From the NCBI RefSeq assembly GCF_020037015.1, contig NZ_JAIQDE010000008.1:186001-250000 (forward strand): a DNA stretch of 64,000 bases. The letters run 5' to 3'. This document shows positions 35,995-45,600 of this stretch, one piece after another. This DNA comes from Corallococcus sp. AS-1-6. Its GTDB lineage: Bacteria > Myxococcota > Myxococcia > Myxococcales > Myxococcaceae. The notes below the pieces were generated by a model. That model saw only the letters and a list, made by a program, of their open reading frames with translations. It did not search any database and was not told where the DNA came from. A program made the translations under genes and the position numbers. How positions within the stretch are numbered: position 1 is the stretch's first letter; each line of letters begins with the position of its first letter.

Positions 35995-37890
35995 ATGTCC
36001 ATGAAGCGCAACACCCGCTGGTTCCTTGCCGGCCTGACGTTCACGTTGTCCGCGTGTGGTGCGGGGGGGCCCGACGCGGAGGCACCCTCTCCCGCGACCG
36101 GGGCCCGTCTGGGCGACCTTCAGTCCGCGCTGTCCGCGCTGCCCGGCGCGGAGGTGCGCGGGGTCCACGCGGACGGCGTGCCCCAGTTCATCCAGGGTGC
36201 GCTGGGCGCGACGGGCCGGCCCATCCCGGGAGCCAGCGCCTGGCAGGCGCACGCGCTCCTGGAGCCCACCCTGCTGCGCGTGCTGCCCGCCTTCCGGCTG
36301 ACGGCGAAGGACGTGGTGCCCCAGCGCATCCAGCGGGACGGGCTGGGCCACACGCACCTGCGCTACGCGCAGACCAAGGGCGGCCTGCCCGTGGTGAACG
36401 AGGAGCTCCTCGTCCACCTGGACGCGCGGGGCGACGTGTACGCGGTGAACGGCACCGCGCGCGACGGGGAGCCCCTGCCGGCCCCGGCCCGCATCAGCGC
36501 GGAGGCCGCGAGTGAGGCGGCGCTGGCGGCGACCTCGGGCGGCCTCGCGGAGTCCGTGCGGGAGGTGTTCGTGCGCCCGGCGCCGGAGGCGGCCCTGGTC
36601 CGCGCCTTCGAGGTGGTGGTGTCCGGCCAGCACGAGGACGGCATGCCGCTGCGCGACCGCGTCTACGTGAGCGCGGAGGACGGCCGGGAGGTGCTGCGCG
36701 CGCCGGAAATCCACGCCGCGCGCAACCGCAAGGTGTGCTCCGTGGGGGGCGCCACCAACGGCTGGTGCCGGATGGAGGGCCAGTTGGCCACCGGCGACGC
36801 GGGCATCGACACGACGTACGACAACCTGGGCCTCTTCTACGACTGCTTCCAGCAGAACTTCGGGCGCGACTCGTACAACGGCACGGGCGGCCAGTTGCTG
36901 GCGCAGGTGCACTACGGCACCAACTACGCGAACGCGTACTTCGACGGCGCGAAGCTGGTGTGCGGAGACGGCAGCCTGCCCCAGGTCGGACCGCCGTGCG
37001 CGGACCCGGACATCGTCGTGCACGAGTTCACGCACGCCGTCACGCAGATGACGTCCAACCTCGTCTACAGCGGCCAGTCCGGCGCGTTGAACGAGTCCCT
37101 GTCGGACATCTTCGCCGCCACCTGCACCAGTTGGGCCCTGGGCACGTGGAGCACCGCCGCGTCCGTCTGGCAACTGGGCGAGACGGCCTGGACTCCGAGC
37201 ACGCCCGGGGACGCGCTGCGCTACATGAACGACCCCGCGGCGGACGGCGTTTCGCTGGACTATGCGCCGGATGTGACGAGCACCACGGTCGTCCACTACG
37301 GCTCCGGCGTGCCCAACCTGGCCTTCAAGCTGCTGGCCACCGGCGGCACGCACCCGCGCGGCAAGACGACGGTGAACGTGACGGGCATTGGCGTGCAGGC
37401 CGCGGCCCGCATCTTCTATTACGCCAACGCCAACCTCTTCACCGCCACCACCACGCTGGCCGCGGCCAAGACGGCGACGCGGCAGGCGGCGCAGACCCTG
37501 GGCTACTCCACCGCCACCCAGGACGCGGTGGACGCGGCGTGGGAAGCGGTGGGCGTGGGCGCGGTGACGCCTCCGCCCACGTGCACCCTGCTGCCCAACA
37601 ACACCACGGTGTCGCTGCTGTCCGGCGCGGCCAACTCGCAGCAGTACTTCTGCTTCGACGTGCCGGCGAACACGGCCTCCACGGTGAGCACCTCCAGCGG
37701 CACCGGGGACGTGGACCTCTACACGCGCTTTGGCGCCGCGCCCACCACGACGGCCTACAACTGCCGCCCCTACCTGGGAGGCAACAACGAGACGTGCAAC
37801 CTGGCGGCGCAGACCACGGCCGGCCGGCAGTGGATATTGCTCCGGGGCTACTCGGCCTACAGCGGCGTGAGCCTGTCGGTGCACTACTGA
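35995..37890 (+). CDS. M4 (thermolysin-like) metalloprotease, lipoprotein with PPC domain
   Basis: A 631-aa exported protease: lipoprotein signal (FLAGLTFTLSACGA, lipobox LSAC), an FTP/PepSY-type propeptide to about residue 235, an M4 catalytic domain with zinc motif VVHEFTHAVTQM and third ligand in ALNESLSDIFA, and a C-terminal pre-peptidase C-terminal (PPC) beta-domain (from CTLLPNNTTVSLLSG). M4 enzymes are made as zymogens, and the propeptide and usually the PPC domain are removed on maturation. Whether the lipid anchor stays with the mature enzyme is unclear. Start at ATG 35995 (MSMKRN), with GGGGG just upstream; ATG 36001 is an alternative. Probable role: extracellular digestion of prey or nutrient protein. 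Confidence 0.9.
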   Translation: MSMKRNTRWFLAGLTFTLSACGAGGPDAEAPSPATGARLGDLQSALSALPGAEVRGVHADGVPQFIQGALGATGRPIPGASAWQAHALLEPTLLRVLPAFRLTAKDVVPQRIQRDGLGHTHLRYAQTKGGLPVVNEELLVHLDARGDVYAVNGTARDGEPLPAPARISAEAASEAALAATSGGLAESVREVFVRPAPEAALVRAFEVVVSGQHEDGMPLRDRVYVSAEDGREVLRAPEIHAARNRKVCSVGGATNGWCRMEGQLATGDAGIDTTYDNLGLFYDCFQQNFGRDSYNGTGGQLLAQVHYGTNYANAYFDGAKLVCGDGSLPQVGPPCADPDIVVHEFTHAVTQMTSNLVYSGQSGALNESLSDIFAATCTSWALGTWSTAASVWQLGETAWTPSTPGDALRYMNDPAADGVSLDYAPDVTSTTVVHYGSGVPNLAFKLLATGGTHPRGKTTVNVTGIGVQAAARIFYYANANLFTATTTLAAAKTATRQAAQTLGYSTATQDAVDAAWEAVGVGAVTPPPTCTLLPNNTTVSLLSGAANSQQYFCFDVPANTASTVSTSSGTGDVDLYTRFGAAPTTTAYNCRPYLGGNNETCNLAAQTTAGRQWILLRGYSAYSGVSLSVHY

Positions 37891-38019
37891 CGCACCCGGC
37901 GCTTCCCCTCGCCGCGCACCCGGTGTGAGGGTGGACACATGGGGGCTGGCCTCCTCCCGGGCCCTGGGCGAAGAATGCGCGCCCGGGGCCGCTGGGGGTC
38001 CCGGCGAGGGCAGAGGGCC

Positions 38020-38577
38020 ATGAGGGACGAGCGCGTCATCTTCAGCAGCAGCGTGGACAGCCTGTACCGCAAGGTGCTCGCCCCCTCCCTGACGCCCGAG
38101 CTGGTGGACCGGCTGCGCGCGCGGGGGCTGAACCTCCACGCCCCGCTGCTCGCCGCCTACCCCCTGGCCGTCTGGGTGGACTGCCTGGAGGACACGGCGC
38201 GCACGCTCCACCCGGACCAGCCCGTGGAGCAGGGCCGGCGCCTGATGGGCCGGCGGATGGTGGAGGGCTACGCGCAGACGCTGGTGGGCGGCGCTGTCCT
38301 CACGCTGGCGCGCGTGGTGGGCCCCATGCGCTCGCTGGAGCGGATGCAGCACAACTTCCGCAGCGGCAACAACTACACGGAGACGCGGCTCACCGTGCTG
38401 GGCCCCACCCAGGCGGACCTCTGGTTCAACGAACCGGAGCCCCTGGAGGGCTTCGTGGACGGCGTGCTGGAGGAAGGGATGTTGCGCGTGGGAGTCCAGG
38501 GCTTCACCCTGCACCGCACCCGCCACTCGCCCGAATCCGCCACCTATCACCTGGAGTGGGCCGACCGGTCCGCCTGA
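38020..38577 (+). CDS. DUF2378 family protein (myxobacterial type)
   Basis: A 185-aa soluble protein with the pattern of the DUF2378 family, which is expanded in myxobacteria: VIFSSSVDSLYRKVLAPSLT at the start, DCLEDTARTLHPD, GRRMVEGYAQTLVG and a beta-rich end (NYTETRLTVLGP). Function is not known; many copies occur per genome. ATG at 38020 precedes the conserved start; the longer in-frame extension to 37939 is Gly/Arg-rich and unconvincing. It is followed after 11 bases by the Cys-rich gene, with which it probably forms an operon. Confidence 0.78.
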   Translation: MRDERVIFSSSVDSLYRKVLAPSLTPELVDRLRARGLNLHAPLLAAYPLAVWVDCLEDTARTLHPDQPVEQGRRLMGRRMVEGYAQTLVGGAVLTLARVVGPMRSLERMQHNFRSGNNYTETRLTVLGPTQADLWFNEPEPLEGFVDGVLEEGMLRVGVQGFTLHRTRHSPESATYHLEWADRSA

Positions 38578-38588
38578 CCCCCGCCTTC

Positions 38589-39683
38589 ATGTCTTCCATC
38601 CTCTCGACGCTGCCCGCCCTCTACCAGGACCTCCTGCCGGCCTTCTTCCGCAAGGACGCGCCAACGGAAGAGAAGGCCACCTGCTCCAACTGCGCCATGA
38701 GCCGCGCCTCCGCGCAGGCCACGGTGGAGTCCGTGGACGGGGCGGAGCACCTGTTCCGGCCGGACACCAAGTGCTGCACGTACCAGCCGCGGCTGCCCAA
38801 CTACCTCGTGGGCGCGCTCCTGTCGGATGACTCGCCCCAGATGGCGGAGGGGCGCCGGCGCATCGAGGCGAAGATCGACAGCCGCATCGGCGTGAGCCCG
38901 CAGTGGGTGAAGCCGCCGGCGAAGTTCAACCACCTGTACAAGAACGCGCACCAGTTCTTCGGCCGCGCGTCGTCGCTGCGCTGCCCGTACTACGCGCTGG
39001 AGACCGGCGGCTGCACCATCTGGGCGTACCGCGAGTCCGTCTGCTCCACGTTCTTCTGCAAGTACGTGGCGGGCCGGGACGGTCAGCGCTTCTGGATGTC
39101 GCTGAAGACGTACCTGACGCTGGCGGAGTTCCAGTTGTCGCGCCACGCGCTGCTCCAGTTGATGCCGGAGTTCCTCCTGGACGGCCGCGACAAGGCGGAG
39201 GTGGCCACCGCCCCGCTGTCCGTGGAGGACCTGGACGACGCGGCGCCCCCGGCGAAGGTGTACGCCGCGCTCTGGAAGGGCTACGCCGGGATGGAGAAGG
39301 ACTTCTACCGCGCCTGCTTCGACGCCGTGCGCGCCGTGTCCCGGGACGACCTGGAGCGGATGCTGGGCCTGGACGGCACCATCGAGTTGAAGGTGCTGGA
39401 GAAGCTGCACACCCAGGCCACCGCGCCCACGCTGCCGCGCGTGCTGCGCTTCAACCCGGACGCGACGGTGAAGTGGCTGCCGGACGGCAGCGTGGCGCTG
39501 GGCTCGTACAGCGAATACGACGCGGTGGCGCTGCCGGGTGAGGCCTACGCGCTGCTGGTGGAGTTCACCGGCCAGAAGCCCGTGGAGGCCGTGCGCCAGC
39601 ACCTGCGCGACCACAAGCAGGCGGACCTGGATCCGGACATCCTCCTGGAGCTGCACCGGCACCGCATCCTCATCGAGCCCTGA
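38589..39683 (+). CDS. cysteine-cluster protein, 364 aa
   Basis: I do not recognise a named family with certainty. The first 160 residues hold an ordered set of cysteines: CSNC, then CC about 35 residues on, CPYY, GGC and SVCSTFFCKYV. The pattern GGCTIWAYRESVCSTFFC resembles the metal-binding end of YkgJ-type cysteine-cluster proteins, so an Fe/Zn or Fe-S site is plausible. The C-terminal 130 residues are cysteine-free with a beta-rich end (ATVKWLPDGSVALGSYSEYDAV) that recalls a winged-helix-like recognition domain. There is no signal peptide. ATG at 38589 follows the DUF2378 stop by 11 bases. The gene is transcribed toward the convergent gene at 39696. Confidence 0.7.
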   Translation: MSSILSTLPALYQDLLPAFFRKDAPTEEKATCSNCAMSRASAQATVESVDGAEHLFRPDTKCCTYQPRLPNYLVGALLSDDSPQMAEGRRRIEAKIDSRIGVSPQWVKPPAKFNHLYKNAHQFFGRASSLRCPYYALETGGCTIWAYRESVCSTFFCKYVAGRDGQRFWMSLKTYLTLAEFQLSRHALLQLMPEFLLDGRDKAEVATAPLSVEDLDDAAPPAKVYAALWKGYAGMEKDFYRACFDAVRAVSRDDLERMLGLDGTIELKVLEKLHTQATAPTLPRVLRFNPDATVKWLPDGSVALGSYSEYDAVALPGEAYALLVEFTGQKPVEAVRQHLRDHKQADLDPDILLELHRHRILIEP

Positions 39684-39695
39684 GAGGGCCGGGCT

Positions 39696-40535
39696 TCAGG
39701 GCTGGCCCGCGAAGGCGCCCACGTCGCGCAGCCAGCGGGCGATCTTCTGGGTGCGCTCCCACGCGGGCTCGGCGGCGACCAGGTGCTCCGCCAGCCACGC
39801 GCTGAAGGCCGGGTCGCCCGCGCGCAGCCACGCGGCGGACTCGGCCAGCTCGTGGGCGGCGGCCTCCCACGCGCGGCGCATGGCGCTGGCCACGGCCATC
39901 AGCTCCGCGATGCAGCGGGTGAACACCTCCATGCCCACGGTGACCTCATTGGCGCTGTCGCCGCAGGACAGGGCCAGCGCGCGCAGGTGGCCCAGGTCCT
40001 TGAGCAGCCCCTGCTCCAGGGCCGCGGCGGTGCCCAGCCGGGCCTGGGCGGCGCGCTGGAGCAGCTCCACGTCCTCGCAGAGCTGGCGCCAGGCGGTGTC
40101 GTCCCCCGCGGGGAAGCCGCCCCGGCGGCGCAGGCGCACGCCCACGGCCTGCCACAGGTTGCAGAAGACGAGCACCTCCTCGACGCTGCGGCGCACGTGC
40201 GGCGGGATGTGGTCCAGGAAGTCCACCACGGACGCGCGGGCCTCGCGGATGAACGCGTCACCCCGGGGCGTGGCCTCCACCACGCCGCGCGCGAGCTGGA
40301 GCACGCGCCAGGCCCACTGCAGGGCGCGCTCGGAGGTGGTGAAGAGCACCTCCACGCCGGTGCCCAGGGCACCCGCGGCGTAGCTGGTGTCGGCGGTCGT
40401 CGGGGACGGAATGGAGGGTGCCGCCTCGGCATCGGCGCGCACGTCGGGCGGGCGGGGAGCCGGTGTCCCCGTGTCCTCGCTGTCGGTGACGGCCCCGGGC
40501 CCGTGCGGCCCCGGCACCGTGTGCTCGCGCCCCAT
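39696..40535 (-). CDS. hypothetical helical protein, 279 aa
   Basis: No family recognised. After a 50-residue Pro/Asp-rich disordered start, the protein is almost all helical with many Ala, Leu and Arg, including RRSVEEVLVFCNLWQAVGVRLRRR and several Ala-rich amphipathic helices (ALEQGLLKDLGHLRALAL). There is no membrane segment or signal. ATG at 40535 (MGREHTVPG) is used; a TTG at 40580 with a strong GGAAGGAGG context nearby would give 15 more residues, so the start is uncertain. It converges on the Cys-cluster gene with 12 bases between stops. It could be a scaffold or coiled-coil partner. Confidence 0.65.
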   Translation of the reverse strand: MGREHTVPGPHGPGAVTDSEDTGTPAPRPPDVRADAEAAPSIPSPTTADTSYAAGALGTGVEVLFTTSERALQWAWRVLQLARGVVEATPRGDAFIREARASVVDFLDHIPPHVRRSVEEVLVFCNLWQAVGVRLRRRGGFPAGDDTAWRQLCEDVELLQRAAQARLGTAAALEQGLLKDLGHLRALALSCGDSANEVTVGMEVFTRCIAELMAVASAMRRAWEAAAHELAESAAWLRAGDPAFSAWLAEHLVAAEPAWERTQKIARWLRDVGAFAGQP

Positions 40536-40703
40536 GTGCTTCTTCGCCCTCGCTCGCCGGTGGAAGTCCCCTCCTTCCAACTATCGCACGCCCCTTGAAA
40601 GCCTCCAGGCCTGGATGCGGGGACGTGTGATGCACCACAAGGCGCCCCTCCCCACATCCTGGATGGGCACCTTGGGATGTCCGGCAATGCGCAACCCCGA
40701 CCC

Positions 40704-41147
40704 TCAGTGCAGGGTGGGATTCTTCTTCAGGGCGCTGAGCCGCGCGTGCGTCTGCTTCTGCGAGGGCAGCAACTGCTGGCGCACGAAGGTGCGCGCCTCG
40801 CCGTGCAGCTTGTCCACGTCCCGGTTGTAGTCCTTCAGGCCGTGGTCCTCGCCCTCCTCCAGCGCGTCGATGGCGCGCTTCTCGCCCAGCAGGTCCGCGC
40901 CGGCCTGGACGACCTTGGCGAAGACGCCCCAGGGACCGGAGCCCTCCGCGGGCTTCCCGCCCAGCTTCTCGATGCGTTCCTTGAGGGCCTCCACGCGCTT
41001 CTCATGGTCGTGGAGGCAGGCCTCCACCTCCGTCTTGGCGACCTCGGTCTCGATGTGCTTCGAGGCGAGCCGGTAGGTCTCCACGGCGGAGATCTCACCC
41101 CGCAGGAAGGAGTTCAGCGTCTCGAGTTCAGCGGCGGCATTGGCCAT
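40704..41147 (-). CDS. DUF2383/ferritin-like four-helix protein
   Basis: A 147-aa soluble helical protein. AAELETLNSFLRGEISAVETY and ACLHDHEKRVEALKERI are consistent with the first two helices of the ferritin-like DUF2383 family, carrying Glu and His residues in positions that could bind a metal; later helices contain EEGEDHGLKDYNRDVDKL. The function is not established; related proteins are linked to stress or spore formation in other bacteria. ATG at 41147 follows AGGAGATGACGTC, an excellent ribosome-binding site, which settles the start. It lies 168 bases downstream of nothing on the same strand and appears monocistronic. Confidence 0.75.
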   Translation of the reverse strand: MANAAAELETLNSFLRGEISAVETYRLASKHIETEVAKTEVEACLHDHEKRVEALKERIEKLGGKPAEGSGPWGVFAKVVQAGADLLGEKRAIDALEEGEDHGLKDYNRDVDKLHGEARTFVRQQLLPSQKQTHARLSALKKNPTLH

Positions 41148-41376
41148 GACGTCATCTCCTTGATTCGGATGGGTTGAAAACGTCTGGCGCAAAAGGTGGT
41201 GTGCCTCACCGGCCCGGCAACAGGCGCTGGCCTCCTCGACCGCTTGGCGGACAGCCAGGGAAGGGCTCCGCTCACGCCCTTCGCGCGTGCGCCGCCTGAT
41301 GAGCCCGTTACCGAGGTGCGCTGGACAACAAGCCTCAGCGCTCCCTCACTTCAAACCTCAGACCCGCAGCGCGGAA

Positions 41377-41646
41377 CTACCCACCGGAAGAGGCGCAAGC
41401 CCATTCGCCATTCACGCAGGCGGACGCGCAGTCATCCGGGCTCTCACAAGGCTGGCCATTGCAGGCCGCTTGAGATCCCGTGGTGCCAAAGCAGGTTCCT
41501 GACCGACACATGCCATGCAGCGCCGCGCCATCGCAAACGGCCGCTTCATTTGAGCCAATCTCCTGACTCCCCGTGTCCTCCTGAACGCCCGCACCGCACC
41601 CGGCCATCGACAGCAGCACCGCACCCAGCATCACAATCTTCCGCAT
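41377..41646 (-). CDS. small Cys-rich lipoprotein, 89 aa
   Basis: ATG at 41646 follows GGAGG by 4 bases. The product has a lipoprotein signal (MRKIVMLGAVLLSMAGCGAG, lipobox MAGC) and a mature part of about 70 residues with nine further cysteines in close spacing (CDGAALHGMCRSGTCF, CNGQPCESPDDCASAC), suggesting a small disulfide-knotted domain at the cell surface or in the periplasm. Such short Cys-knot lipoproteins are frequent in myxobacteria; I do not recognise a specific family. Codons are less GC-biased than in the neighbours, and the upstream region is A/T-rich, which may mean recent acquisition. Confidence 0.75.
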   Translation of the reverse strand: MRKIVMLGAVLLSMAGCGAGVQEDTGSQEIGSNEAAVCDGAALHGMCRSGTCFGTTGSQAACNGQPCESPDDCASACVNGEWACASSGG

Positions 41647-41877
41647 GCAACCTCCCGTTGGTGGTCCACAGCAACGACAGACAAACCTATATAACAATGC
41701 CTCTCAACCCCCTACCACATTCACCTGCAAATAACTTTCCACACAACCCAGCACCGACAATCCAAACACGTCTGCCTATTCCAGCAGATAGGCATTGAGT
41801 CCACTGGGGCTGGACTGCGCCCCAACTCTGGGTAAGCGGAGACGTGTGCCTGCGGTCGTGGCAGACTCCCCTGCGGC
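41647..41877. other. A/T-rich divergent intergenic region with an inverted repeat
   Basis: Bases 41680-41800 are unusually poor in G on the plus strand and low in GC for this genome. It includes TATATAA near 41687, a possible -10 for the lipoprotein gene on the minus strand, and an inverted repeat TGCCTAT (41773-41779)/ATAGGCA (41788-41794). No gene is supported; a short frame from 41692 has the wrong composition. Confidence 0.45.
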
Positions 41878-42696
41878 ATGTGGAACTGGGTTCACCAACT
41901 CGCGGAGTGGGCACGGGAGGACACGCCGTTCGCCGTCGTCACGGTGACGGAGTGCAAGGGCAGCACGCCCGCGCCCCCTGGCGCGAAGCTGCTGGTGCGC
42001 GCGGACGGTACCTTCCACGGCACCATCGGCGGCGGCCACCTGGAGCAGTTGGTGCTACAGGACGCCCGCGCGTGTCTGGCCCGGGGCGAGGCGCGCACGC
42101 TCCGCTATCCGCTGGGCGCGAAGCTGGGGCAGTGCTGTGGAGGTGTCGTGGACGTCTTCGTCGAGCCCGTCAACCACGGGCCCCAGCTCTACCTCTTCGG
42201 CGCCGGCCACGTGGGCCAGGCGCTGTGCCGCATCCTGGAGGGCACCCCCTTTCGCGTGCACCTGGTGGACGAGCGCCCGGAGTGGGTCCAGTCCCCGCTG
42301 GTGCCCTCGGGCGTGGTGCGTCACGAGGAGGCGTGGGACGACTTCGCCTCTCGCGCGGTCTGGGACGCGCAGCGCACCTACGTGGCGGTGATGACGCACC
42401 GCCACGACGTGGATCAGGACATCATCGCCTTCGCCGTCCAGAAGCCCGCCCGCTACATCGGGCTCATCGGCAGTGACACCAAGTGGGCCCGCTTCCGGCA
42501 GCGGCTGGAAGCGAAAGGCATGCCCGCCGGGCAGGTGGGCCGCGTCCAGTGCCCCATGGGGCTGCCTACCGGGGGAAAGTCACCGCAGGAGGTGGCCGTG
42601 AGCATCGCGGCCGGGCTGCTCCAGCTCCACCATGGGCTGGCCCAGGAAGCAGGCGCTCAGCCAGCGCCCGCGCCCCTGCTATCCTCGGGGGAATGA
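41878..42696 (+). CDS. xdhC: xanthine dehydrogenase accessory protein XdhC
   Basis: A 272-aa XdhC/CoxF-family chaperone, which binds molybdenum cofactor, promotes its sulfuration and delivers it to xanthine dehydrogenase. The N-terminal motif TECKGSTPAPPGAKLLV, the GTIGGGHLE segment, a Rossmann part (LYLFGAGHVGQALC) and the late YIGLIGSDTKWARFRQRL block all match the family. ATG at 41878 begins the conserved MWNWVHQLAEW. The stop codon overlaps the start of the dehydrogenase gene by four bases (ATGA, 42693-42696), which indicates translational coupling. Confidence 0.93.
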   Translation: MWNWVHQLAEWAREDTPFAVVTVTECKGSTPAPPGAKLLVRADGTFHGTIGGGHLEQLVLQDARACLARGEARTLRYPLGAKLGQCCGGVVDVFVEPVNHGPQLYLFGAGHVGQALCRILEGTPFRVHLVDERPEWVQSPLVPSGVVRHEEAWDDFASRAVWDAQRTYVAVMTHRHDVDQDIIAFAVQKPARYIGLIGSDTKWARFRQRLEAKGMPAGQVGRVQCPMGLPTGGKSPQEVAVSIAAGLLQLHHGLAQEAGAQPAPAPLLSSGE

Positions 42697-45600
42697 GCAC
42701 CCCCTTCGAGTTCCGGCTCAACGGCCAGACGGTCCAGGTCGACGACGCGTCGCCCAACACCACCCTGCTGGATTACCTGCGCGCGCGCGGCCTGACGGGC
42801 ACCAAGCAAGGCTGCGCCGAGGGCGACTGCGGCGCGTGCACCGTGGCCATGGTGGACCGGGACGTGAGCGGCCAGAAGACGCTGCGCGCGTTCAATAGCT
42901 GCATCGCGCTGCTGCCCATGGTGGCCGGGCGCGAGCTCGTCACCGTGGAGGGCGTGGGCAGCCGCGCCGCGCCCCACCCCGTGCAGCAGGCGATGGTGAA
43001 GCACTACGGCTCGCAGTGCGGCTTCTGCACGCCGGGCTTCGTCGTCTCCATGGTGGAGGCGTACTGTCGCAAGGACGCGGGCTCGCCGGAGGCCATCGCG
43101 GATCAGCTCTGCGGCAACATCTGCCGCTGTACCGGCTACCGCCCCATCCGCGACGCGATGGTGGACGCGCTCGCCACCCGCGACGCGAAGGGCGCGGGCT
43201 CCGGCCTCCCCGGTGTCTCGCTGGAGGGGCCGCCCTCCCCCACCCCGCCCCTGCGCTACGAGGCGCGCGACGGCCTGTTCCTGCGCCCCACCACCTGGGA
43301 GGACCTGCTCGCGCTGCGCGCCCTGCACCCGGAGGCGATGCTCGTGGCGGGCGCCACCGAGCTGGGCGTGGACATCACCAAGAAGTCGCGCCGCTACCCG
43401 TTCCTCATCTCCACCGAGGGCGTGGAGGCCCTGCGCGCCATCCGCCGCGAGGAGGACGGCTGGTACGTGGGCGGCGCCGCGTCGCTGGTGGACGTGGAGG
43501 ACGCGCTGGGCCACGAGGTGCCGGAGCTGGCGAAGATGCTCAACGTCTTCGCCTCGCGGCAGATCCGCCACCGCGCCACGCTCGCGGGCAACCTGGTGAC
43601 GGCCTCGCCCATTGGCGACACCGCGCCGGTGCTGCTCGCGCTGGACGCCCGGCTGGTGCTCGCGTCCGTGCGCGGCGAGCGGACGGTGGCGCTGTCGGAC
43701 TTCTTCCTCGCCTACCGCAAGACGGCGCTCCAGCCGGACGAGGTGGTCCGCTTCGTCGTCATCCCCCACGCCCCGGCGAAGGACAGCGGGCTCACCCGGC
43801 ACTCGGACAGCTTCAAGGTGTCCAAGCGCCGCGAGCTGGACATCAGCATCGTGGCGGCGGGCTTCTGCATCGAGACGGACGCGCGGGGCCTCGTGCGCAC
43901 CGCGCGGCTGGGCTACGGCGGCGTCGCGGCCACGCCCGCGCGGGCGAAGCAGACGGAAGGACTGCTCGTGGGCCACCCGTGGAACGCGGAGGCCGTGGCC
44001 CGCGTGCGCGCCACGCTGGAGCGCGAGTTCACGCCCCTCACGGACCTGCGCGGCAGCGCGGAGTACCGGCGCGGGCTGGTGGTGTCGCTCCTGGAGAAGT
44101 TCGCGTCCGGCGAGCGCAGCCCCGCGCTGGACGGACGCCCCCGCTTCACCGTGGGCGCTCCCTCCGCCACCGCGGACGCGGGCCGCGAGCTGCGCCATGA
44201 GAGCGCGCTGGGCCACGTGACGGGCAGCGCGCAGTACGTGGACGACCTCGCGCAGCGCAGGCCCATGCTGACGGTGTGGCCGGTGCTGTCGCCGCACGCG
44301 CACGCGCGCATCCTCCGCCGCGACGCCAGCGCCGCGCTGAAGGTGCCCGGCGTGGTGAAGGTGCTGCTCGCGGAGGACATCCCGGGCATGAACGACACGG
44401 GCCCCATCCGCCATGACGAGCCGCTGCTCGCGAAGGACGAGGTGCTCTTCCACGCGCAGGTGGTGGCGCTCGTCGTCGGCGAGACGCCCGAGGCCTGCCG
44501 CGAGGGCGCCCGCCAGGTGGTGGTGGACTACGAGCCCCTGCCCGCGGTGCTCACGCTGGCCGAGGCCCTGAAGCAGCAGAGCTTCCACACCGACCCGCAC
44601 GTCATCCGCCGGGGCGACGTGGACAGCGCGCTCGCCTCCAGTCCGAACCGGCTGGCCGGCGAGCTGACGATGGGCGGCCAGGAGCACTTCTACCTGGAGA
44701 CGCACGCGGCCTTCGCGGAGGTGGGCGAGGACGGCGACGTCACGGTGACGTCCTCCACGCAGCACCCGTCGGAGGTGCAGGCCATCATCTCGCACGTGCT
44801 GCACGTGCCGCGCAGCCGCGTGGTGGTGAAGGCGCCGCGCATGGGCGGCGGCTTCGGCGGCAAGGAGACGCAAGGCAACGCGCCCGCGGCGCTGGTGGCG
44901 CTGGCGGCGGTGCACACGGGCCGGCCGGTGAAGTGGATGCTGGACCGGGACGTGGACATGGTCGTCACCGGCAAGCGCCACCCGTTCCACGCGGCGTGGG
45001 AGGTGGGCTTCGACGCCACGGGCCGGCTGCTCGCGCTCAAGGCGGACCTCACGTCCAACGGCGGCTGGTCCCTGGACCTGTCCGAGTCCATCACCGACCG
45101 CGCCCTCTTCCACCTGGACAACGGCTACTACGTGCCGGCGGTGCGCTACACCGGCCGCGTGGCGAAGACGCACCTGGTCTCCAACACGGCCTTCCGCGGC
45201 TTCGGAGGGCCGCAGGGCATGCTGGTGATGGAGGACATCCTGGCGCGCATCGCGAGCACCCTGGGCCTGGCCCCGGAGGCCGTGCGCCAGCGCAACCTCT
45301 ACGACGGCGTGGGCGACACCAACACCACGCACTACGGCCAGGAGCTGGAGGACAACCGGCTGCCGAAGCTGTGGAACGACCTGCTGGAGTCGTCCGACTT
45401 CGCGAAGCGCCGCGCGCAGGTGGAGGCCTTCAACGCGTCCAGCCCCCGCATCAAGCGCGGCCTGGCCATCACGCCGATGAAGTTCGGCATCTCCTTCACC
45501 GCCACCTTCCTCAACCAGGCGGGCGCGCTGGTGCACGTGTACCGCGACGGCTCCGTGCTGCTGTCGCACGGCGGCACGGAGATGGGCCAGGGGCTGCACA

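Noticed and set aside
36060-37100. Additional plus-strand frames inside the M4 protease gene
   Set aside because: They are alternate frames of the protease coding sequence with Arg/Gly/Pro-rich translations and no independent start signal.
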